Positions 32,063-37,276 of a stretch of 37,276 bases of DNA are shown in pieces. Location: positions 1 to 37,276 of the forward strand of contig DDWF01000276.1 of NCBI GenBank assembly GCA_002345845.1. The letters run 5' to 3'. Origin of the DNA: Betaproteobacteria bacterium UBA2293 (GTDB lineage Bacteria; Pseudomonadota; Gammaproteobacteria; Burkholderiales; Rhodocyclaceae). The stretch's first letter is position 1. Every line of letters begins with the position of its first letter. Under the pieces are notes generated by a model. That model searched no databases, was not told where the DNA came from, and saw only the letters and a program-made list of their open reading frames with translations. Position numbers and translations under genes: made by a program.

Positions 32063-33205
32063 TCAGCCGAGGAAGGCGGTGGACACCGCCCCCGCCCAGC
32101 GCTTGACTAGCGGCTTGTGGAAGCGCAGCGGCTGGCCGGCATGGGCCACCGCCGCCTGCACCAGATGATGATGCGGCGAACGGCTGCACGCCGGATCGGT
32201 CGCCCCGGCATCGCCGGTCAGCAGCAAGGCCTGGCAACGGCAACCGCCGAAATCCTTCTCCTTGTCGCCGCACGAGTTGCACGGCTCGGGCAGCCAGTCC
32301 AGGCCGCGGTACTTGCGGAACAGCGGCGACTCGTCCCAGATCCAGGCCAGCGGTCGGTCGCGCACCGAAACGAATTCGAGGCCTGGAATCACCCGCGCCT
32401 CCAGGCAAGGCAAAGCCACGCCATCTGGCGTCAGGGTCAGGTGAATGGCGCCCCAGCCGTTCATGCAGGCCTTGGGGCGGCCCTCGTAGTAATCGGGGAT
32501 GACGAAATAGATGCGCATCCGCTCGCCCATCCGTTGGCGCCAGCGCTGCACCGTCGCTTCGGCGGCGCGCAGTTCGGCCAGGCTCGGCATCAGCTCGTCG
32601 CGATTCAACAGCGCCCAGTGGTAATACTGGATGTTGGCCAGCTCGACATACTCGATGCCCAGCTCGTCAGCCCAGGCCAGCAGCGCCTCGATCTCGCCGA
32701 GATTCTGGCGGAACAGCGGCACATTGAGGACCATCGGGAAACCATGCGCCTTGATCATCCGCGCCGCCGCCAGCTTCGCCGCGTGCGCCTTGGCGCCGAC
32801 CAGGGTATCGGTCAACGCCGGCTGCATGGTCTGCATCGACAACTGCACCTGCTTCAGACCGGCCGCCTTCAAGGCAATCAGCCGCTCCTCGGTCAGACCG
32901 ATGCCGGAAGTGATCAGGTTGGTGTAGAAACCGATGCTGTCGGCGTAGGCGACCAGTTCCTCGAGATCATCGCGGAGCAAGGGTTCGCCACCCGTGAAGC
33001 CAAGCTGCAGCGCGCCCAGATCGCGCGCCTCCTTCAGCGCCTGCTTCCACGCCCCCGTCGCCAACTCGCGCGCCGCGTAATCGGCAAAATCAAGCGGGTT
33101 GCTGCACCACGAACACTTCAGCGGACAGCGGTAGGTCAACTCCGCCGACACCCACAACGGCTTGCCCTGGCCGGACAGGCTGGGCGCAGATTGATCGGGA
33201 GCCAT
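32063..33205 (-). CDS. pqqE: PqqE, radical-SAM PqqA peptide cyclase
   Basis: Radical-SAM/SPASM enzyme of 380 residues that forms the Glu-Tyr carbon-carbon bond in PqqA. The SAM-cluster motif is YRCPLKCSWCSNPLDF (C-X3-C-X2-C, about 26-33), with GFTGGEPLLRDD after it. The SPASM cysteines are in CMNGWGAIHLTLTPDG, LPCLEAR and CNSCGDKEKDFGGCRCQA. ATG at 33205 (MAPDQSAPS) follows GAAAGGAATGCC and is preferred to the upstream in-frame start. First gene of the pqqE-B-C-A-D-pqqU operon, preceded by a stem-loop and a terminator-like element. Confidence 0.97.
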   Translation of the reverse strand: MAPDQSAPSLSGQGKPLWVSAELTYRCPLKCSWCSNPLDFADYAARELATGAWKQALKEARDLGALQLGFTGGEPLLRDDLEELVAYADSIGFYTNLITSGIGLTEERLIALKAAGLKQVQLSMQTMQPALTDTLVGAKAHAAKLAAARMIKAHGFPMVLNVPLFRQNLGEIEALLAWADELGIEYVELANIQYYHWALLNRDELMPSLAELRAAEATVQRWRQRMGERMRIYFVIPDYYEGRPKACMNGWGAIHLTLTPDGVALPCLEARVIPGLEFVSVRDRPLAWIWDESPLFRKYRGLDWLPEPCNSCGDKEKDFGGCRCQALLLTGDAGATDPACSRSPHHHLVQAAVAHAGQPLRFHKPLVKRWAGAVSTAFLG

Positions 33206-33222
33206 GGCATTCCTTTCACCAA

Positions 33223-33246
33223 CAACAATGCGATGAGGCATTGTTG
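33223..33246 (-). promoter_or_regulatory. Stem-loop in the pqqE leader
   Basis: Perfect 9-bp stem CAACAATGC/GCATTGTTG with a six-base loop, ending about 6 bases before the pqqE Shine-Dalgarno. Could influence translation of the first operon gene. Confidence 0.5.
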
Positions 33247-33255
33247 GCCAGCGCG

Positions 33256-33273
33256 AAAAACCCCGCGCCGGGG
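33256..33273 (-). terminator. Terminator-like hairpin just upstream of pqqE
   Basis: On the minus strand CCCCG, 3-base loop, CGGGG followed by five Ts (33260-33256), about 50 bases before pqqE. It would stop transcripts coming from upstream on the minus strand, or act as an attenuator in the pqqE leader. No minus-strand gene lies directly upstream; the nearest is the iminopeptidase gene ending at 35630, on the far side of the island. Confidence 0.6.
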
Positions 33274-33396
33274 AAATCGGGAAAGGAGGCTAGCGATTTT
33301 CAGGAGGGAGAAAGATGCCCGTCGCCTCGCGCGTTTGTCTCCGGGTTTCTACAGTCAAGCCACCCTCGGACCTTGCCCATGCCGTCGGCTAGTGGT

Positions 33397-33402
33397 TATG
33401 AT
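33397..33402 (+). promoter_or_regulatory. Possible promoter into the effector island
   Basis: TATGAT (33397-33402) with TTGCCC (33373-33378) 18 bases upstream on the plus strand. It points toward the Tae4-type gene, 170 bases on. No better promoter was seen between it and the gene. Weak -35; tentative. Confidence 0.35.
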
Positions 33403-33408
33403 CAATTC

Positions 33409-33549
33409 ATGACAAATAAATTTCTTCAGCTTCACTGGGAAGTTGCACCGCCCACTACATCGCGCCCATCTTGGGCGCACAGACCCCAGTCAAGGCGCGG
33501 CCTTCGGTCGCAGGGACGTCCGGCAAGCAGGCTGCCCTTACCTCGTTAG
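33409..33549 (+). pseudogene. Short open frame, probably a gene remnant or non-coding
   Basis: An ATG at 33409 opens 46 codons (MTNKFLQLHWEVAPP then a basic, Arg/Pro/Ser-rich tail) ending inside GTTAGGC. There is no ribosome site and the tail looks like translated GC-rich non-coding DNA. The stretch contains a perfect GCGCCCA/TGGGCGC hairpin (33462-33478). It may be the truncated start of a gene joined to recombination-site DNA; not a confident gene. Confidence 0.25.
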
Positions 33550-33568
33550 GCAAGCACAGGAGGCACGC

Positions 33569-34033
33569 ATGAGTACATTTCACAAACTCTGGGAAAACCA
33601 CCCGACAGGGGAATTTCCTTGCTCTACTGACGGGAAAAAGAACTTCACCGACCAGTGCGCGATTCGCATGGGGGAGTGTTTCGAGAAAGCGGGCATTAGC
33701 ACAAAGGGCTGGCCGGTTCGTCGTTGCTGGCATCACAAGGGCACAGGAAGTCACATTCTAGCCGCCGAAGAGTTGGCGAACGCCTTGACGCGCGTTGTTG
33801 TTCCTGGAATGAAGAAAGTCGAGAAATACTCGGGAACAGAAGACTTCGAAAAGATCAAGAACCGCAAAGGTGTAATCTTCTTCAAAAATTTCTACGGCCC
33901 AGGCATGCAGGGTGACCATATAGACCTTTGGAATGGTTGGCGACTTTCTTCTTTAACTTCAGTTATTAGCATCTATACCCCCTGGGGCAGTCAGTATGAC
34001 AAAGGTTCAATCTGGTTCTGGGAAATAGCGTAA
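33569..34033 (+). CDS. Tae4-family T6SS peptidoglycan amidase effector
   Basis: Predicted NlpC/P60-like DL-endopeptidase (gamma-D-Glu-mDap amidase) of 154 residues, the fold of type VI secretion effector Tae4. Catalytic Cys30 is in FTDQCAIRMGECFEKAGI and His117 in GPGMQGDHIDLWNG, with Asp119 two residues on; KNRKGVIFF precedes the His motif as in Tae4. There is no signal peptide, as expected for a T6SS-delivered toxin. The start at 33569 follows CACAGGAGGCACGC; earlier in-frame codons lack a ribosome site. No T6SS structural gene lies in the window, so this would be an orphan effector. Base composition is lower in GC than the surroundings. A small membrane-protein gene follows by 2 bp. Confidence 0.85.
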   Translation: MSTFHKLWENHPTGEFPCSTDGKKNFTDQCAIRMGECFEKAGISTKGWPVRRCWHHKGTGSHILAAEELANALTRVVVPGMKKVEKYSGTEDFEKIKNRKGVIFFKNFYGPGMQGDHIDLWNGWRLSSLTSVISIYTPWGSQYDKGSIWFWEIA

Positions 34034-34035
34034 TC

Positions 34036-34266
34036 ATGGTCTCAAGAACGCTCGTTTGTATTCCTGCCATAGCGCTTGGCCTTTACGGCGCGTGGTGGGC
34101 ATCATCGCTTGCACATTTTTTCTATCTTGAAAAGGTGAATAGCTTCGACGATTTATCCACATTCATGCTCATGTGGTTTGCGGTCGCCGCAGTGGTTTTT
34201 TGTCCGTTGCTTTGCTGGAGCTTCCTCAAAGTTTTAAAACGCATGCGAAAGAGCCGCGATGCTTAA
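34036..34266 (+). CDS. Small two-helix membrane protein, candidate Tae4 immunity
   Basis: A 76-residue protein with two predicted transmembrane helices (about 5-28, LVCIPAIALGLYGAWWASSL, and about 43-65, FMLMWFAVAAVVFCPLLCWS) and a basic tail KVLKRMRKSRDA. I do not recognise a family. It starts 2 bp after the Tae4-like stop, as immunity genes usually do, but the known Tai4 partners are soluble periplasmic proteins of about 110 residues, so this would be a different type. It might instead be a delivery or unrelated cassette protein. Its TAA stop lies in a GCTTAAC heptamer. Confidence 0.6.
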   Translation: MVSRTLVCIPAIALGLYGAWWASSLAHFFYLEKVNSFDDLSTFMLMWFAVAAVVFCPLLCWSFLKVLKRMRKSRDA

Positions 34267-34358
34267 CGAATAAGGTTAGATCTTGATGAAATTCAAGTCA
34301 GAGACGTCTTCCATTTCAATACCCAAATATCTCTGATCCCTTTAGCTCGGAGAACAAG
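34267..34358 (+). other. AT-rich gap before the RES gene
   Basis: 92 bases with a TCAGAGA/TCTCTGA stem (arms about 26 bases apart) and a CTTGA/TCAAG mini-stem. It might be a degenerate cassette recombination site; the second core heptamer expected there is absent. GGAG at its end is the ribosome site for the RES gene. Confidence 0.3.
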
Positions 34359-35282
34359 ATGAGCATTGACCCAAGTATCGATGGCGCTATGCATCTGTGT
34401 CACTCGCTACGTGGCACAAACCTGAGGACGAGATCCGCTGATGAAGTACGCGACCAGATCAATGCCTTGCTTGCGAAGCAGATGATCCTTGGCGTAACCC
34501 GATCTGTGGGGCAGGTCTGGTATCGCTGTCGAAAATGCGATGCCCCGGATGGGTTCTCAAACCTTAATGAACTGATTTACCCCAAGGGCGGACATGCCTC
34601 TTATGGAAGAGCAAGCTTGCCAAAACGCGATGTTCTGTACGCTTCATGGAACATGAGAACCGCAATGGAAGAAACGTCTATGGAGGTCGGTGATGTACTG
34701 CAGGTCATCGCACTACGTCCAATTGAAGGGATCGAAGTCCCATGCCACATTGTTGGCGAGTATCAAAGCGTCCTAAATTCGGGGCGCTCTCTAATCAGCT
34801 CGAAGCTAACCGAAGACGCTGTCTGGAAGTTTCTGAACGAACATCCAGAGAGAGAAGCATTGACGTTGCTGGTTGATTCGTTCGTCGCGGAGCAATATCG
34901 ACAAGTTGTGAAGCATCCCACGGAGTACAAGTTCACTGCGCTATACGCAGACTTGGTTTGCGGTGAAGAGCTCGGGCTCATGTACCCGAGCGTTGCTGCC
35001 AATCACGGTATCAACTTGGCCGTGTCTGGAAAGATGTTTGACGCCGTGTTTGAGGTTCTCTTCACAGAGGTGTTCAAGATTGAGAAATATTTTGGCTATG
35101 GCGTGTACGAGCGGAAACTCATTCGAGCTTCGTGCGATTTTGAAGAGGACGGCACAATCCAATGGAACTCTCCGAAAGGGTTCGTTTATGAATTTAGCCT
35201 CGGAAGCGGTATGAGGATTGACGACTCTTTCAGAGGGTGGCGCCCGCCGCAGGCCGCCAATACGTCGCAGTCCAGCGCCTAA
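34359..35282 (+). CDS. RES-domain protein (putative NAD+-degrading toxin-like enzyme)
   Basis: Protein of 307 residues containing a RES domain at about 50-235. The domain hallmarks are present: Arg in VWYRCRKC, Arg and Glu in YGRASLPKRDVLYASWNMRT followed by AMEE, and the late Ser in LGLMYPSVAANHGINLAV. RES toxins of RES-Xre systems hydrolyse NAD+, but typical ones are about 150-230 residues and sit with an Xre antitoxin gene; none is present here. CRKC beside the first Arg may bind metal. About 70 residues follow the domain. GCTCGGAGAACAAG precedes the ATG. The stop codon lies in GCCTAAC. The enzymatic role is inferred from the family. Confidence 0.72.
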   Translation: MSIDPSIDGAMHLCHSLRGTNLRTRSADEVRDQINALLAKQMILGVTRSVGQVWYRCRKCDAPDGFSNLNELIYPKGGHASYGRASLPKRDVLYASWNMRTAMEETSMEVGDVLQVIALRPIEGIEVPCHIVGEYQSVLNSGRSLISSKLTEDAVWKFLNEHPEREALTLLVDSFVAEQYRQVVKHPTEYKFTALYADLVCGEELGLMYPSVAANHGINLAVSGKMFDAVFEVLFTEVFKIEKYFGYGVYERKLIRASCDFEEDGTIQWNSPKGFVYEFSLGSGMRIDDSFRGWRPPQAANTSQSSA

Positions 35283-35441
35283 CGTTGGCCAACCTGTTGT
35301 TCGAGATGAACACTTAGCGGCGCATGCGGTTGTCCCGCGCTGGCCAGTGCTTCTGAGATCAAGAAAGCAAAAACCGGCGTCAAACAGCCACCCCGATTAT
35401 CGCGAAAGCAATGCCAGGCTCGACGGTGCGCCGAGATCGCC
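35283..35441. other. Intergenic stretch after the RES gene
   Basis: 159 bases without a convincing gene. It starts with the palindrome GTTGGCCAAC (35284-35293) and contains GTTC-GAGAT-GAAC. It may be the remainder of a cassette recombination site, but the expected GTTRRRY end is missing. Confidence 0.3.
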
Positions 35442-35633
35442 GTGCTTCCTTTCTGGAAGAAGCCAGCCGCTTATGCCCTCCAGGCAATGCGGGTGGTCGG
35501 GGCGGTGTTCATCTTGAGCGGCATTTTCGACTTGTCCATTGACACCGCTCTCATCGGGTTTTGCGTCATCCTCGCCGCCGAAATCTTGTTCAGCCTGCTC
35601 AAGGGGCGGCCGTATGGTTGGGAGGACCGCTAA
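35442..35633 (+). CDS. Small hypothetical membrane protein
   Basis: A 63-residue frame with a GTG start and two hydrophobic stretches: AMRVVGAVFILSGIFDLSID and TALIGFCVILAAEILFSLL. It ends KGRPYGWEDR. An internal ATG (residue 16) would leave 48 residues and is also possible. The ribosome site is weak for either. No family recognised. It overlaps the end of the convergent iminopeptidase gene by four bases. Confidence 0.45.
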   Translation: MLPFWKKPAAYALQAMRVVGAVFILSGIFDLSIDTALIGFCVILAAEILFSLLKGRPYGWEDR

Positions 35634-36571
35634 CTCACCGCACATTCCGCCACCCAGCCCAGCGCCTTGATGCAGGCGCGGGCGATCGGGGCTGAGAGGC
35701 CGCCGTGGCCGGCGCCGGCGATGGGTAGCCAGGTGGCTTCGGGCCAGGCGCGGTGCAGTTTTTCAGCGACTTGCGGCGGACAGACCGGGTCGGCCAGGCC
35801 CTGGACGATGGTGGCCGGCAGGTGGCGCAGGCGTTCGACGCCGGCCAGCAGTTGGCCGGGGGGCAAGAAGCATTGGTGCGTCAGGTAGTGCATCTGGATG
35901 CGTGCCTTGGCCAGTTGCACGGCGTCGGGCGGTGCGCTCAGCGGCGCTTCATCCATCAGGGCGCGTTCGTAATCGAGCCAGGCACGGGCGGCTGGTGTGG
36001 CGGTGGCCGGATCGTCGGCGAGGATGCGGCGGGCGTAGGCGCTGAGCAGGTCGGCCTGCTCGCCGGCCGGCATGGCAGCGGCGAAGGCCTGCCAGGCGGC
36101 GGGCGCGGCGCCGTGGCTGCCCTGGACGTAGGCACGGATTTCGGCGGCGGAGCCGAGAAAGATGCCGCGCAGCACCAGACCGCGAACACTTTCCGGATAG
36201 GTCTGGGCATAGGCCAGGGCGAGCAGGCTGCCCCAGGAGCCGCCGAAGACGATCCAGCCGGGGATGCCCAGCGCCTCGCGCAGGTATTCGAGGTCGGCGA
36301 CCAGATGCGCCGTGGTGTTGGCCTGCAGGCTGCCGAGCGGCCGGCTGCGGCCACTACCGCGCTGGTCGAAGAGGACGGCGTGATAGCGCTCGGGATCGAA
36401 CAGCCGGCGCTGGCCGGCCGAACAGCCACTGCCCGGGCCGCCGTGCAGGAACAGCACGGGCAGGCCGTAAGGGGCGGCGCATTCCTCGACATACACCAGA
36501 TGCCCGTCGCCGACCGCCATCTGCCGGGCATAACGCGGCCGGCTGGCGGGGAATAGCGGATCGACTGCCAA
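35630..36571 (-). CDS. pip: Proline iminopeptidase (alpha/beta hydrolase, S33)
   Basis: Cytoplasmic serine peptidase of 313 residues that removes N-terminal proline from peptides. Alpha/beta-hydrolase features: oxyanion HGGPGSGC (about 43-50), FDQRGSGRSRP, nucleophile Ser112 in FGGSWGSLLAL, acid Asp in VQGLADPVCPP and catalytic His in GAGHGGLS. It starts with a TTG directly after the response-regulator stop, with GAGG six bases upstream; the next Met is inside the first strand, so TTG is likely right. Co-transcribed with the regulator above; no functional link known. Confidence 0.9.
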   Translation of the reverse strand: MAVDPLFPASRPRYARQMAVGDGHLVYVEECAAPYGLPVLFLHGGPGSGCSAGQRRLFDPERYHAVLFDQRGSGRSRPLGSLQANTTAHLVADLEYLREALGIPGWIVFGGSWGSLLALAYAQTYPESVRGLVLRGIFLGSAAEIRAYVQGSHGAAPAAWQAFAAAMPAGEQADLLSAYARRILADDPATATPAARAWLDYERALMDEAPLSAPPDAVQLAKARIQMHYLTHQCFLPPGQLLAGVERLRHLPATIVQGLADPVCPPQVAEKLHRAWPEATWLPIAGAGHGGLSAPIARACIKALGWVAECAVS

Positions 36572-37219
36572 TCAGGCCTCAAGCAGTCCGTTGCGCACGG
36601 CGACCAGGGTCAGTTCGGCGGCGTTCTGCACATTGAGCTTCTGCTTGATGTGATAGAGGTGGGTGCCGACTGTGGATGGGCTGAGGCAGAAGTCGCTGGC
36701 CACGTCGTTGACTGAACGCCCTTCGGCCAGCTTGAGGAACACCGCCAGTTCCTTTTCGGTCAGCGTCCCGACCGGGTTGGCCGAGCCGGACAGCTGGGCC
36801 AGCGCCACGGTCTGCGCCAGTTCCGGGTCGAGGTAGCGGCGACCGCTGGCCACCTGGCCGACGGCGCGCAGAAACTCTGCCGGATCGGCGCGCTTGCACA
36901 GGTAGCCGCTGGCGCCGAGGCGCAGGGCGCGCACCGGCACGATGTCGTCCTGGTGCGCCGAGAGCATCAGCACCCTGGCCTTCGGCTCCCAGACGAGCAG
37001 CCGCTCCAGCGCCGCCAGGCCGCCGATGCCGGGCATCGAAACATCCATCACGAGGAGGTCGGGCGTGGTGTCGGCATAGCGGCGGATAGCGCTTTCGCCG
37101 CTGTCGGCCTCATCGACGACGACCGCCCCGGCACCTTCGAGCAGCAGGCGGAAACCGAGGCGGACGACGGCGTGATCGTCGGCCAGCAGGACCCGGACAT
37201 CTTGCAGAGTGTGGTTCAT
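36572..37219 (-). CDS. NarL/FixJ-type response regulator
   Basis: Two-component regulator of 215 residues. Receiver domain: acidic pair in LLADDHAVVR, phosphorylation site Asp59 in LLVMDVSMPG, Ser in MLSAHQ and Lys109 in GYLCKRAD. A LuxR-type HTH follows (TEKELAVFLKLAEGRSVNDV, then LSPSTVGTHLYHIKQKL). Its ATG overlaps the stop of an upstream frame that looks like the sensor kinase. Such pairs near PQQ genes sometimes control quinoprotein dehydrogenases, but the target here is unknown. Confidence 0.92.
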   Translation of the reverse strand: MNHTLQDVRVLLADDHAVVRLGFRLLLEGAGAVVVDEADSGESAIRRYADTTPDLLVMDVSMPGIGGLAALERLLVWEPKARVLMLSAHQDDIVPVRALRLGASGYLCKRADPAEFLRAVGQVASGRRYLDPELAQTVALAQLSGSANPVGTLTEKELAVFLKLAEGRSVNDVASDFCLSPSTVGTHLYHIKQKLNVQNAAELTLVAVRNGLLEA

Positions 37220-37276
37220 GAAATTTCCTCGGTTGTCGGCTGTTCCGGCAGGCGGGCGAGCAGGCCGAAGCCGCTG
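37216..37276 (-). CDS. C-terminal end of probable sensor histidine kinase (partial)
   Basis: The last 19 codons (SGFGLLARLPEQPTTEEIS) of a minus-strand gene entering from the window edge, overlapping the regulator start by ATGA. GFGLLAR resembles the G2 box of NarX-type kinases. Identification rests on this short end and on the response-regulator neighbour. Confidence 0.5.
   Translation of the reverse strand, partial: SGFGLLARLPEQPTTEEIS

Larger units (their letters stand above)
33545..35283 (+). mobile_element. AT-richer, cassette-like island (tae4, membrane protein, RES)
   Basis: A block clearly less GC-rich and with different codon use than both flanks, inserted between the PQQ cluster and the iminopeptidase/regulator genes. 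Its left edge has GTTAGGC (33545-33551), matching the integron core GTTRRRY, directly before a strong ribosome site. Its right edge has GCCTAAC (35277-35283), matching RYYYAAC and including the RES stop codon. A further GCTTAAC (34261-34267) includes the stop of the 76-residue gene. Core sites that overlap stop codons are typical of integron gene cassettes. Complete attC sites (both core pairs with pairing arms) were not found and no integrase is in the window, so this is a suggestion, not a proof. Confidence 0.4.

Noticed and set aside
33280..33400. Riboswitch in the pqqE leader
   Set aside because: I compared it with conserved cores of the cobalamin, TPP, FMN, glycine, fluoride, SAH and guanidine classes and saw no match.
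33409..33549. 46-codon frame as a real gene
   Set aside because: No ribosome site and a composition like translated non-coding DNA; listed only as a possible remnant.
34261..34283. GCTTAAC followed closely by GTTAGAT as a complete attC site
   Set aside because: The two core heptamers are only a few bases apart, much shorter than any attC, and lack paired arms.
1..37276. CRISPR arrays, tRNA or rRNA genes, transposases
   Set aside because: No regularly spaced repeats, no cloverleaf or rRNA-like stretches and no transposase or integrase frame were found in the window.

Overview
The window is GC-rich, densely packed DNA from a Gram-negative bacterium. The betaproteobacterial-type porin, the Fnr/HemN/copper-ATPase cluster, the NAGGN osmolyte operon and the toluene monooxygenase cluster together suggest a Rhodocyclales member (Dechloromonas/Azonexus-like). 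This placement is inferred from gene content and not from any search. No rRNA, tRNA, CRISPR array or transposase was found.

Layout. (1) 1-6834: a toluene/benzene monooxygenase operon on the minus strand (tmoA-B-C-D-E, with E cut by the window edge). It diverges from a plus-strand lower-pathway operon: HpaI-type aldolase, catechol 2,3-dioxygenase, an SDR-like protein lacking catalytic residues, and a tandem tautomerase. Together they would hydroxylate an aromatic ring, cleave it in the meta position and process the product. (2) 6899-12414: a minus-strand operon for the osmoprotectant N-acetylglutaminylglutamine amide (asnO, ngg, M42 peptidase, and a translationally coupled SH3 protein), with a clear sigma70 promoter. 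(3) 12431-17906: an iron operon running from a Fur-box promoter to an intrinsic terminator: TonB siderophore receptor, FMN alpha-hydroxy-acid oxidase, PiuC-type dioxygenase, Fe(III)-binding protein. (4) 17952-26183: hemN, TauE/SafE exporter, copper ATPase, GGDEF-EAL protein, CopZ-like chaperone and selD in one head-to-tail run. It diverges from fnr, and an FNR box in the shared promoter sits exactly at -41.5 relative to a predicted hemN start. (5) 26193-27407: a general porin and its terminator. (6) 27691-33273: a PQQ cluster in the unusual order pqqE-B-C-A-D followed by a PqqU (YncD)-like TonB receptor. The 24-residue PqqA precursor is present in the middle. (7) 33400-35640: an AT-richer island with a Tae4-type peptidoglycan amidase effector, a small two-helix membrane protein (candidate immunity), a RES-domain protein and another small membrane protein, with integron-core-like heptamers at its edges. 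(8) 35630-37276: proline iminopeptidase, a NarL-type response regulator and the last codons of its probable sensor kinase.

The points most worth following are the permuted PQQ operon joined to its likely outer-membrane transporter, the Tae4/membrane-protein/RES cassette-like island, the Fur-controlled operon holding an FMN oxidase, and the operon linking haem synthesis, copper export, c-di-GMP and selenophosphate synthesis.
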